Position numbers and translations under genes: made by a program. A stretch of DNA of 64,000 bases from an uncultured Blautia sp. (GTDB lineage: Bacteria; Bacillota; Clostridia; Lachnospirales; Lachnospiraceae), in NCBI RefSeq assembly GCF_934371575.1, contig NZ_CAKRNY010000002.1, positions 62,001 to 126,000 of the forward strand, in the 5' to 3' direction. Below the pieces are notes generated by a model, which made no database searches, was not told the DNA's origin, and saw only the letters and a list, made by a program, of their open reading frames with translations. Positions 18,395-26,783 of this stretch are shown piece by piece. Numbering within the stretch: position 1 is the stretch's first letter; each line of letters begins with the position of its first letter.

Positions 18395-20383
18395 ATGAGT
18401 ACAACAAAAAAAATACCAAGACACATGATTATGTTTTTCATCCTGATCTTTTGTGTCTGCGGCATTTGTCTTCTTCTGTACAAAGCAAGTTTTCGAAACA
18501 AGCTTCATCAACCAGTTAAGTACACAATGATGACAACACATAAAGCAACTAACACAATTTCTCTATCAAAAGATGCAGCTTTACTAACTGAGACATTTTT
18601 ATGCACAGTACCTGATTTATCACAATTCACACTAAGCTGCAAGGTCAAAAATAAAAATTCAGACGCACAGCTTGTGATCACATTAATAGATACAGATTCT
18701 GATAAAGTATTATATCAAAAAGAAAAAAGCATTGCTGGTTTAAAAAGCTCCAAAGCAAAAACCATAACCTGTAGTCTTTCAGAACCTGTAAAAGATTCAG
18801 AAGGCAAAGCTCTGCAATTAAAAGTTGAGCTATTAAACCCGAAAAATGCAGTGATATCTTTTACAGCAAATGAAAAACAGGCACTTATTCAGGAATTTAA
18901 CAGTGATACCGCCAGTCACACTAACATAATTTATTCTTTTTCCTATAGTGATAACTCTTTTATGCTTTATTTCTATGTCGCAATATGTATTGCCTTGCTT
19001 TTGTTTGCAGCACTGGCCTATTATCTTATTCTGATACGACAATTAACCGTACAGCAGTTTTTTATTCCCTTGGCAATCTTTTTGGGATTAATTTTTCAGA
19101 TTATTATCACAGTTAATGGAGTTCCTGATGAACCCACGCATTTTGACGCAGCTTATAAATATTCCAATCAAATATTACAAATTAAAAAAACAGATATCCC
19201 AAACACAATATACAAACGCAAATGTGACATCGAATTAAACGATATGCTCAGCAATGGACTGGAGAGCAATTCATATTATCAGCTTATTTTCCACAGCTTC
19301 GAAAAAGCCGTTGATACTGAACTTGTTCCTGTTTCATATACAGATGCTTCTACGATGGTTCCCGGAATCGTATATATCCCTGCCGCAATCGGAATAAGCG
19401 CAGGGCGTCTATTGAAGCTGTCACCTATGTTGACTATGCAGCTTGGACGAATATGCGCTCTTGTTATATTTGTTTTTCTGGTTTATTTTGCAATCTGCAT
19501 TGCCCCATTTGGAAAAAATCTATTCGGTGCACTTGCATTTCTGCCAATCACCTTGCAACAGGCAGCGTCTGCATCTTATGACAGCATAACCATTGGATTT
19601 ATTTTCCTGTATACAGCTTTGTGCTTCTATCTGTTATCAGACAAACCAGGAAAAAAGAGCTATTATATCTTGCTTGGATTACTGTCTCTGTTTATTGCCG
19701 CGACAAAAGGCGGGGTTTATCTCCCGCTTCTGTTTCTTTTGCCTATAGGACTCCATCGTAAGTCCACTGGTCTCAAGAAAAAGCTTAAGCTGATCATTCC
19801 ATTATGTATCATCGGAATTGTATTGGTAATACTTACCTTAATAAAATTTATGCCTCTGTTTTCCGCTATGTTTGCCACAAATGCTGCAAATTCCCCCAAA
19901 GCGCTTTATTCTATATCTTTTGTACTGCATAATCCGCTTCAGACAGTATACATTCTGGTAAATACGGTTCTCCAGCGAGGGGATACGCTCCTGAATGGCT
20001 TGTTAGGCGGTGCACTTTCCTGGCAGGATGTGAAAATCAACTGGTTCCTTCTTGCGGCGCTTTTGGTTGTCGTTCTTCTGCTTGCCAATGTAAAAAATGA
20101 TTCCGCAGTATATGCACGCAGAAATTACGCCGTTATTTCAATCAGCTGCCTTTGCTCTATACTGCTGGTTATGTTCTCCATGCTGGTTGGTTTCACAACA
20201 ATGAAATGGAATTACATTCAGGGACTCCAGGGGCGCTATCTTATCCCTATCGCCCCGGCTTTATTTTCACTTTTTTCCACACCAATAGTAAATGTAGATG
20301 AAAAACATTACGGAAGGGTATGGATGACTATGATGTTTCTGGAAATTCTTGTTGTATTACAAGTCACCATTAAAGTTCTCTAG
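18395..20383 (+). CDS. Polytopic membrane protein, DUF2142-like
   Basis: A 662-residue protein with one N-terminal membrane segment, an extracytoplasmic domain (about residues 35-185), and then some ten hydrophobic segments. VPDEPTHFDAAYKYSN follows the second membrane segment, the conserved acidic loop of DUF2142 proteins and distantly of GT-C glycosyltransferases. AAGGAG precedes the ATG. Such proteins occur beside O-antigen and teichoic acid genes and probably transfer a sugar from a lipid carrier outside the membrane. It is the only plus-strand gene at the border of the polysaccharide region, convergent with the asparagine-synthase-like gene. The exact reaction is unknown. Confidence 0.75.
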   Translation: MSTTKKIPRHMIMFFILIFCVCGICLLLYKASFRNKLHQPVKYTMMTTHKATNTISLSKDAALLTETFLCTVPDLSQFTLSCKVKNKNSDAQLVITLIDTDSDKVLYQKEKSIAGLKSSKAKTITCSLSEPVKDSEGKALQLKVELLNPKNAVISFTANEKQALIQEFNSDTASHTNIIYSFSYSDNSFMLYFYVAICIALLLFAALAYYLILIRQLTVQQFFIPLAIFLGLIFQIIITVNGVPDEPTHFDAAYKYSNQILQIKKTDIPNTIYKRKCDIELNDMLSNGLESNSYYQLIFHSFEKAVDTELVPVSYTDASTMVPGIVYIPAAIGISAGRLLKLSPMLTMQLGRICALVIFVFLVYFAICIAPFGKNLFGALAFLPITLQQAASASYDSITIGFIFLYTALCFYLLSDKPGKKSYYILLGLLSLFIAATKGGVYLPLLFLLPIGLHRKSTGLKKKLKLIIPLCIIGIVLVILTLIKFMPLFSAMFATNAANSPKALYSISFVLHNPLQTVYILVNTVLQRGDTLLNGLLGGALSWQDVKINWFLLAALLVVVLLLANVKNDSAVYARRNYAVISISCLCSILLVMFSMLVGFTTMKWNYIQGLQGRYLIPIAPALFSLFSTPIVNVDEKHYGRVWMTMMFLEILVVLQVTIKVL

Positions 20384-20411
20384 AGCGTGTTTGAAAAAGG
20401 CTCTAGCAGCA

Positions 20412-20447
20412 AAATAAAGTGGAGGCATGTCTGCTTCCACTTTATTT
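20412..20447. terminator. Bidirectional terminator at the polysaccharide cluster border
   Basis: AAATAAAGTGGA and TCCACTTTATTT form a long stem around a short GC-rich loop, followed by TTTTTT on the plus strand and preceded by A-runs that serve the minus strand. It lies between two convergent genes and overlaps the stop codon of the minus-strand gene at 20442. Confidence 0.8.
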
Positions 20448-21929
20448 TTTTCTCCATATTTTTTTCTTCATATACTTCAAAGGTTCTTTCCATCTGCCGT
20501 CTCCATCCAGACAGCACCAGCAATTCCCAATATATTGGCAATCTTTTTTTATAGTCTTAAGCAGACTATTTTTCTGAAACTTATTTTCCTTATTCTGCAA
20601 AGTAACCTGAAGAAGCTGGGGACATATTTTCTCGATAATTCTCACCTGGTAGTTCTTTCCCTTTAATAATTCCAGATCTACCCCACCCAGAATTTCCAGA
20701 ATACAGCTGCAATTGCAAAGCTGAAAAGAATCCATATTGGGAATCAGCGTCAATGCCTGCTCCAGACCAGAAAGCCAGCATCCCATACGTAACTCCCGGT
20801 AAAAACGCACCGGCCATTTCAGCATCTGCTCATCCGTTTTCACATAATCAAAATAATTCTGCAGTGATTCCTGCATATCTTTTCGCCAACGGATATTTAC
20901 ATATTTTTTCCTGTATTTTTGCAGATTAAGACCTGCTTTTTCCACCCAGTTATAGGAAAAATAATAATTGCACGCCCACACACCAGCCCTGAGAATCGCT
21001 GTCATTTTATCATCATGGGGATACTGGTCATACGCATAGAAATTACGGTCTTCATCTGCTGCCATACCATCACAATAGCGGTCAAAATCCTGCAGTCTTT
21101 CTTTACTTTTCTTTCCTTCTCTCTTCCGGTACTCATACTCTCGATTCATTATTTTTGCCAACCTGGGCGGAGCTTCACGATCCAGTTCTGAGATATTCTC
21201 ATGTTCCAATGTAAAAGCAGAATAATCAATTCCACTATACTCTAAAAGAGCCATCATAGTCCGCGAATCGTATCCTCCGGTAAGAGGCAGCATAATCCTG
21301 CCACTATAAGTCCGTACTAAATTATGCAAAACAGTTTCAAAATAATGGATTACTGCATCCAGACGCTGCTCATCTGTCTCGAAATTTTTATTTCCAAGAT
21401 ACAGGCTTCTACTTTCATATTTTTGGGAAATCAGATCATAGGTCTGGGAAGGCATCAGGCGATGGGTATCCGGATAAGCAGTTCCGGAGCCAGGATAATA
21501 ATCCAGACCAAAATTGTGTCGCAGACGAGGATTTCTGCTCTTTCTGTGCAGTGCTTCATTTATACAGCTTAAGCTGCTGGAAACAATCCCACTGTCTGTA
21601 TAAAAGCATCCTAATAACCCACAGGCATCCAGATAAATATGTTTATCGTAAATCAGCAGCCAGGTTCCGGACCAGGTTTCCAGTTGTCTTTCCAATTCTG
21701 CCCCGTCTTTTATTTCCCGAATCTGTTCTAATGGATCTTTTCTCCCCTCTTCAGCCTGAAATGCCCAGCCTAAAAGACAGATTTCAGAAGCTTCAGCCTC
21801 GTTCTGTACCATTTGAATATGCAGGTCTTTATGATAAGACAAAATTTTCCCACAACTTAATGTTATGTGTTGAAAATCCTGGATTTCCAATGGATGATCC
21901 ATTATAATAAACTGTTTGGTGAAAGTCAT
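20442..21929 (-). CDS. Asparagine-synthase-like protein of a polysaccharide locus
   Basis: A 495-residue protein. The centre contains PLTGGYDSRTMMALLEYSG, a variant of the ATP-pyrophosphatase loop (usually SGGxDS) of asparagine synthases, followed by DREAPPRLAK. The N-terminal 200 residues resemble the glutaminase half in layout (LLIYDKHIYLDACGLLGCFY) but the protein lacks the essential Cys at position 2, so it cannot release ammonia from glutamine in the usual way. Proteins of this kind in surface-polymer loci are thought to form amides on sugar acids. Start and stop overlap the neighbouring GT2 gene by ATGA; GGAGGATC precedes the ATG. Confidence 0.75.
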   Translation of the reverse strand: MTFTKQFIIMDHPLEIQDFQHITLSCGKILSYHKDLHIQMVQNEAEASEICLLGWAFQAEEGRKDPLEQIREIKDGAELERQLETWSGTWLLIYDKHIYLDACGLLGCFYTDSGIVSSSLSCINEALHRKSRNPRLRHNFGLDYYPGSGTAYPDTHRLMPSQTYDLISQKYESRSLYLGNKNFETDEQRLDAVIHYFETVLHNLVRTYSGRIMLPLTGGYDSRTMMALLEYSGIDYSAFTLEHENISELDREAPPRLAKIMNREYEYRKREGKKSKERLQDFDRYCDGMAADEDRNFYAYDQYPHDDKMTAILRAGVWACNYYFSYNWVEKAGLNLQKYRKKYVNIRWRKDMQESLQNYFDYVKTDEQMLKWPVRFYRELRMGCWLSGLEQALTLIPNMDSFQLCNCSCILEILGGVDLELLKGKNYQVRIIEKICPQLLQVTLQNKENKFQKNSLLKTIKKDCQYIGNCWCCLDGDGRWKEPLKYMKKKIWRKK

Positions 21930-22873
21930 TTTTCCTGATCCTCCAGATAATTGTACTGCTCCTGGATTCTCTGAAGTTCCATTTCGAAGTCCTGACGGTT
22001 CTTCTGTACCATAGTCTGAAGGATCATTCCGGAAAAGAAAGCCTGAATTGCACCAAGCACAGCAAATCCGCTTACAATCAGGGTAGGAATCTTTCCTACT
22101 CTTCCAGTTTCAAGATACGTTATAAATACCGGGAAAAAGAACCCCAACCCAAGTATCAGCAAAATGCCTGCAAAAATCCCAAAGAATGCCATCGGCTTAT
22201 AATTTCGATACAGTCTTGCGATGGTCCACAGCACTTTAAAACCATCTGAATATGTATTCAGCTTTGACTCACTTCCGTCCGGACGATCCCTGTATTCGAT
22301 TACCTCATTCTCAATATGCATGTTTTTATCCACTGCATGAATACTCATTTCGGTTTCAATTTCAAATCCTTTTGACAAAACAGGGAACGATTTCACAAAC
22401 TGATAACTGAACGCCCTGTATCCGGTCATAATATCATTAATCTGAGTTTGAAACATAATATTAATGCATTTTCGCACCAGACTGTTTCCAAAATTATGAA
22501 ACGGTCTTTTGTTCTCTGTAAAATAAGTAGAAGATAATCGGTCCCCCACTACCATATCAACCTTTTTCTTCAAAACCTTCTCCACCATTGCAGGGGCAAA
22601 CTCTGCAGGATAGGTATCATCCCCATCAGCCATGATATAGCACTTGGCATCAATTTCCCGGAACATCCGGCGGATTACATTTCCTTTTCCCTGCTGATAT
22701 TCGTATCTGACAACAGCACCTGCAGCACGTGCAATCTCGTCCGTATGATCAGTAGAATTATTGTCATAAACATAAACCACTGCTTCCGGCAGTACCTTTT
22801 TGAAATCTTTTACAACTTTTTCTATGGTTTTGCTCTCATTGTAGCATGGTATTAATACTGCTATTTTATCCAT
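21926..22873 (-). CDS. GT2 glycosyltransferase, polyprenyl-phosphate type with C-terminal membrane anchors
   Basis: A 315-residue GT-A enzyme. The N-terminal part has VLIPCYNESKTIEKVV, DNNSTDHTDEIA and the acidic metal site ADGDDTYPAEF, followed by QINDIMTGYRAFS and a conserved RPDGSESKLNTY. Two hydrophobic segments lie near residues 228-252 and 260-285. This architecture transfers a sugar from a nucleotide donor to undecaprenyl phosphate on the cytoplasmic face. It precedes the asparagine-synthase-like gene with a 4-base overlap. Confidence 0.88.
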   Translation of the reverse strand: MDKIAVLIPCYNESKTIEKVVKDFKKVLPEAVVYVYDNNSTDHTDEIARAAGAVVRYEYQQGKGNVIRRMFREIDAKCYIMADGDDTYPAEFAPAMVEKVLKKKVDMVVGDRLSSTYFTENKRPFHNFGNSLVRKCINIMFQTQINDIMTGYRAFSYQFVKSFPVLSKGFEIETEMSIHAVDKNMHIENEVIEYRDRPDGSESKLNTYSDGFKVLWTIARLYRNYKPMAFFGIFAGILLILGLGFFFPVFITYLETGRVGKIPTLIVSGFAVLGAIQAFFSGMILQTMVQKNRQDFEMELQRIQEQYNYLEDQEK

Positions 22874-22900
22874 TCTGATGCAATCCTTTCCAAACAGTTA

Positions 22901-23866
22901 TCATTTCTGCTTCTTTTCCCAGGTACGCTCACTGATTATATACCTTGGTCGCTGCTTCGTCTCCAAGTAAATTTTTCCTATATATTCTCCAATCACACCA
23001 AGGCACAGCAGCTGAATTCCACCCATAAAACATACAATACAAACTGTACTTGCCCAGCCAGACACCGTATTCCCTTTAAATTCTCCCACAACAGCCCAGA
23101 TTACGCCTATAAAACTGAGAAACGCAATAAATATTCCGGCTGTTGTGATCATACGGATTGGTTTAATAGAAAGACTTGTAATACCATCAAATGCAAGAGC
23201 AAGCATCTTCTTCAGAGGATAATGGCTCTCCCCTGCAATACGCTCATGACGCTCGTAATACACACTGGTGCTCTTAAACCCTACCAGCGGCACCATTCCT
23301 CTGAGAAAAATGTTTACTTCTTTAAAATTTGCAAATTCCTGCAGCACACGACTGGACAGAAGACGATAATCCGCATGGTTAAACACCACTTCCACCCCCA
23401 TCCAGTTCAGAAGCTTATAAAATCCTTCTGCTGTAAATCGTTTAAAAAAGGTGTCCGTATCCCGCTTACTGCGAACTCCGTAGACCACTTCACATCCATC
23501 CAGGTAGGCGTCAACCATCTCATTCATGGCATTTATATCATCCTGACCATCACAATCTATGGAAATGGTAATATCACAGTTATCTTTTGCCTCCATCAAC
23601 CCTGCAAGTACTGCATTCTGATGCCCTCTGTTTCTGCTCTGGCAGATTCCTATGTAATGCTGATCCTTTTCAGCCAGTTCCTGAATGATTTCCCAAGTGC
23701 GGTCCTTTGATCCATCATTTACAAAAAGAATTCGGCTGTCATCTGCAATTTTTCCAGCTGCTACAAGCTCCTTTATCTTGTCCAGAAACATAGGGCTTGT
23801 TATTGGAAGAACAGATTCTTCGTTGTAACAGGGGATTACAATATATAAAATTGGTGATCGGTTCAT
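22901..23866 (-). CDS. GT2 glycosyltransferase, GtrB/DPM-like, with two C-terminal membrane segments
   Basis: A 321-residue enzyme. IVIPCYNEESVLPIT, VNDGSKDRTWEII, SRNRGHQNAVLAGLM and ISIDCDGQDDINAM are the GtrB-type GT-A blocks. Two membrane helices at about 235-255 and 270-290 are followed by GEYIGKIYLETKQRPRYII, the hallmark tail of polyprenyl-phosphate glucosyltransferases. It probably makes undecaprenyl-phosphate-hexose for side-branch addition by a membrane partner such as the DUF2142-like protein. AAAGGAAAA precedes the ATG; a strong terminator lies directly upstream of it. Confidence 0.9.
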   Translation of the reverse strand: MNRSPILYIVIPCYNEESVLPITSPMFLDKIKELVAAGKIADDSRILFVNDGSKDRTWEIIQELAEKDQHYIGICQSRNRGHQNAVLAGLMEAKDNCDITISIDCDGQDDINAMNEMVDAYLDGCEVVYGVRSKRDTDTFFKRFTAEGFYKLLNWMGVEVVFNHADYRLLSSRVLQEFANFKEVNIFLRGMVPLVGFKSTSVYYERHERIAGESHYPLKKMLALAFDGITSLSIKPIRMITTAGIFIAFLSFIGVIWAVVGEFKGNTVSGWASTVCIVCFMGGIQLLCLGVIGEYIGKIYLETKQRPRYIISERTWEKKQK

Positions 23867-23885
23867 ATTAATTTTCCTTTGTAAT

Positions 23886-23962
23886 AAAAATCCCGTTGCT
23901 TGTTCATGTAGTTTTTATTGTACTACACGGACAAACAACGGGCAAGGGGAATCCTAAAGATC
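23886..23962 (-). terminator. Long-stem terminator, left copy of a 77-base direct repeat
   Basis: On the minus strand a stem of about 21 bp (CCCGTTGTTTGTCCGTGTAGT with ACTACATGAACAAGCAACGGG) is followed by ATTTTTATT, a rho-independent terminator for genes to its right. The whole segment, including two codons and the stop of an upstream frame (GATCTTTAG), recurs at 25689-25764 in the same orientation with one indel and about three substitutions. Confidence 0.85.
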
Positions 23963-24052
23963 TGTTTTCTCACCAGCCAGATAGGGAAAGATCAGACTAA
24001 CCGGGAAAAGACAGATGGCATAGAAAGTATTAATTGTTAGTTGGAAAATCTT
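23954..24052 (-). pseudogene. C-terminal remnant of a membrane protein gene
   Basis: Immediately after the stop codon of the AAA gene, one minus-strand frame stays open for 32 codons and then stops inside the terminator repeat. It encodes a strongly hydrophobic stretch (TFYAICLFPVSLIFPYLAG) with a short polar tail ending EKTDL. It has no start codon or ribosome site. It looks like the last transmembrane helix and tail of a gene whose body was lost or replaced. The tail ends with the same DL-stop in the shared repeat as the acyltransferase at 25756 (QKNDL). The parent family is not recognisable from so short a piece. Confidence 0.55.
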
Positions 24053-25645
24053 TTATACAATAGCCTCTGTTATTTTTTTATTCCCTATCACAATCTCTTG
24101 CAATCCAACTTTTTTATTCTTATTAAAATTAAAACTTAGCATATAGCCATGATTTACATGATATGCATCCAGATACTCAACCAACTGCATTTCACCACGG
24201 TTATTATATTCCTGTCCATGCCATATCTTTAGTTCAATAATAAACTGTTCCCCATGATAATCAACAATTACATCTGTTCGTTTTTGATCACGTGTTCTTG
24301 CTTCAATATAATAATTTCCAGTTCCGTTAATAATTGGTCTGAGATAGAGAAGAAAATACTTTCTTCCTTCTTCCTCAATAAATTTTTCTGTACTGTCACC
24401 ATATAGATCATGAAAATGAGCCACGAACTTTTCCAAAACCATTCGCATATTTAATCTCCCACCTACTATGAATTGATTCTTGTCCATAGTCGATGCTGAA
24501 TAAATAGGACTTTTCTGAACTTCCGAAGCAGATAAATACAGATTATAAAGCCATATTTCAAATATTCGGTTGGCGACTGCCAGAACCCCATCCTGATTTT
24601 TCACGAAACCAAACATAGTCGCAATATTGATAGATGGTTCATAATAATTATATGTGATTACTTTTCCACCAAAAAGGATAGAGCGAAACATGGTATTAAG
24701 CTCTGGATAGCTTAACAACTTTTCACTTAGAGATTCAAATAATGTATTTTTTTCAGTCAAAATTGAACGAATAGCAGCATTAAAGCCCTCTTTCGTCCAT
24801 ATTCCCTTATGCTCCTGATCCGTCATGCCTGCCTCATATTTACGATCGAGCAACTGGCATAATCTTGAAACCAAAAATGGATACCCTGATGTGTAATCTT
24901 CAATCAATCCTGCCATCTCTTCAATATCCATGCCTGTGTTATGATCTTTCTCATATTCTTTCAGCATTTTGGAAATTTCTATCCTTGAAAAACTCATGTC
25001 TATGTTAAAATCCGCAGCAATATTCCATGGACTATTGTACTTGTGTTCCTCTCCGGAACGAAGCTTTAATTTTAGATTTTTCACATCATATACACTAGCT
25101 AAAATCACGGATTTAAAGGCAGGCTGCATATCTCTCGTCAGATACATGCTCCTTAACTGAGCTAAAAAATCAACAAATACTTTGTTTTCGGATGCACTGT
25201 CCACTTCATCAATCATCAATACAATAGGCTTGTCAGATTCTCTGCAAATATTTTTTAAAATTTTAAAAAGTACTCTCAAAGTAAGTTTTTGATTTTCCTG
25301 ATTCAAAGATGCAAGACTTTCTTCGAGACTCTCTGTCTTTTGAAGCTTATTATATTCCAGTATCTCCGAAAATGTATGCGCAAAAGCTGTAGAAAAACTG
25401 TACTCAGAATCAAAATCCGCGTTTCCAAATGTCTGAAAATCCATTAAAACCACATAATAATCATTCTGCAGATATCTGTATAATGCCCGAAGTGTGGTAG
25501 TCTTTCCATATTGACGCGCTCTGTTTATAACAAAATAGCAGTCATTATCTACAAGTTTTTTGATTTCCTTTAACCGCTCATCCAGATTTATCATATAATG
25601 CTTCTCCGGAATGCATACACCTGTGGTATTGAATGATTTGGACAT
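24053..25645 (-). CDS. AAA ATPase with C-terminal PD-(D/E)XK nuclease-like domain
   Basis: A 530-residue protein. The P-loop is FVINRARQYGKTTTLRALYR (about residues 39-58, core GKTT) and the Walker B box is PIVLMIDEVD (about 140). It then shows a winged-helix-like middle and, at about 445-505, RTDVIVDYHGEQFIIELKIW followed by QLVEYLDAYH, which matches the D...ExK core of the PD-(D/E)XK fold. It resembles the AAA-like/PDDEXK proteins common in gut anaerobes, whose role is unproven; defence or mobile-element functions have been suggested. It is embedded in polysaccharide genes and flanked by near-identical terminators. GGAAAGGAG precedes the ATG. Confidence 0.82.
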   Translation of the reverse strand: MSKSFNTTGVCIPEKHYMINLDERLKEIKKLVDNDCYFVINRARQYGKTTTLRALYRYLQNDYYVVLMDFQTFGNADFDSEYSFSTAFAHTFSEILEYNKLQKTESLEESLASLNQENQKLTLRVLFKILKNICRESDKPIVLMIDEVDSASENKVFVDFLAQLRSMYLTRDMQPAFKSVILASVYDVKNLKLKLRSGEEHKYNSPWNIAADFNIDMSFSRIEISKMLKEYEKDHNTGMDIEEMAGLIEDYTSGYPFLVSRLCQLLDRKYEAGMTDQEHKGIWTKEGFNAAIRSILTEKNTLFESLSEKLLSYPELNTMFRSILFGGKVITYNYYEPSINIATMFGFVKNQDGVLAVANRIFEIWLYNLYLSASEVQKSPIYSASTMDKNQFIVGGRLNMRMVLEKFVAHFHDLYGDSTEKFIEEEGRKYFLLYLRPIINGTGNYYIEARTRDQKRTDVIVDYHGEQFIIELKIWHGQEYNNRGEMQLVEYLDAYHVNHGYMLSFNFNKNKKVGLQEIVIGNKKITEAIV

Positions 25646-25688
25646 GTGGCAGCTCCTTTCCTGATAGATTTCCAGAATTTAAAATAGA

Positions 25689-25764
25689 AAAAATCCCGTT
25701 GCTTGTTCATGTAGTTTTATTGTACTACATGGACAAACAACGGGCAAGATGAATCCTAAAGATC
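25689..25764 (-). terminator. Long-stem terminator, right copy of the 77-base direct repeat
   Basis: It has the same stem as the left copy: CCCGTTGTTTGTCCATGTAGT pairs with ACTACATGAACAAGCAACGGG, followed by ATTTTTTCT on the minus strand. It includes the last two codons and stop of the acyltransferase gene that ends at 25756, so it probably ends the long AT-rich transcript arriving from the right. Confidence 0.85.
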
Positions 25765-26742
25765 ATTTTTCTGATATACAGGCTTAATTATCCACATTGC
25801 TTTTTTGTTTATTATCTTGATAATTGGAATTAAAATAATAAACATCACTACACAGTTTAGCAATTCAAGTATATTTTTTTCTATGGGGAGCATCTTCATA
25901 TATGGATTTACAAGTAATTGCAAGAGCAACCAATGTCCTTCCAATACAATTAACGTATTCCTTCCAATAAATGAAAGCGCTTCGTTTATTACATTTTTAT
26001 TCAACTGACTTACTATAGTAATCCACAGCAATGATGTACCTAATGTTATAAACCAGTAGCTTAACGGTTTCATTATTTGAGCATAGTGCAAGTCAAACGA
26101 ATAATAGCTAAAGTAATAATTTCCATAAATGTATGCCAGTACTCCTATTATAATTACCAAGCGTGTATATCTTTGAATCGTTTCAAGATGATTATATAAT
26201 ATATTACCAATTAACATAAATATAGTTGCATATATACATCTTGTTAGTATATAGGTAAAAGCATATGGAACATTTGGTACCGCGTACAGCGACATAGCCA
26301 CAGCAATCGCAATTGCAATAGCCAAAACGCATATTATATTTTTTATCTTTTTTACAAAATACCACAGTACCGATGAAAAAAACAGTGTTGGCAAAAACCA
26401 CAAAACACCAATTCCATCCAGCGAGACAAAAGCAATAAAACTACTTTTTATACCAGTTCTATTTGTAAAATATTCCATTATTAGCTCAATAATAGAAAGG
26501 GTTACATATGGGTAAAGAATTCCACGTGCTTTATTTTTAAGAAAGTCTGCTAATGTAAGTTTTTCACTCTGGTTAATCCCAAGCACAATTCCAGATATAA
26601 TGAAAAATAACGGTACATGACAGCACCAGCAGAAATTAGCAATTACACATGGTGCAACTCTCGAATGACTAAGAACCACCATGCACATCGCAATTCCCCG
26701 TAGGGTGTCAATCCATACAACGCGCTTTTTTACGTCACTCAT
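25756..26742 (-). CDS. Acyltransferase-3 family membrane protein (first of three)
   Basis: About 328 residues and some ten hydrophobic segments. WIDTLRGIAMCMVVLSHS at the N terminus carries the arginine and histidine of the acyltransferase-3 motif, and CHVPLFFIISGIVLG follows. These proteins move acetyl or other acyl groups across the membrane onto surface sugars. The ATG at 26742 is preferred over an upstream TTG because GAGGAAT lies just before it. Its 3' end lies inside the duplicated terminator. It shares its family with the next two genes upstream but is clearly diverged from them. Confidence 0.85.
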   Translation of the reverse strand: MSDVKKRVVWIDTLRGIAMCMVVLSHSRVAPCVIANFCWCCHVPLFFIISGIVLGINQSEKLTLADFLKNKARGILYPYVTLSIIELIMEYFTNRTGIKSSFIAFVSLDGIGVLWFLPTLFFSSVLWYFVKKIKNIICVLAIAIAIAVAMSLYAVPNVPYAFTYILTRCIYATIFMLIGNILYNHLETIQRYTRLVIIIGVLAYIYGNYYFSYYSFDLHYAQIMKPLSYWFITLGTSLLWITIVSQLNKNVINEALSFIGRNTLIVLEGHWLLLQLLVNPYMKMLPIEKNILELLNCVVMFIILIPIIKIINKKAMWIIKPVYQKNDL

Positions 26743-26783
26743 TTTTCTATTCCTCAAATTTTTTCTTATGTGCCAACCTTCTC

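Noticed and set aside
23886..25764. Insertion sequence or transposon around the AAA gene
   Set aside because: The flanking repeats are direct, not terminal inverted repeats, they are functional-looking terminators, and no transposase is present.
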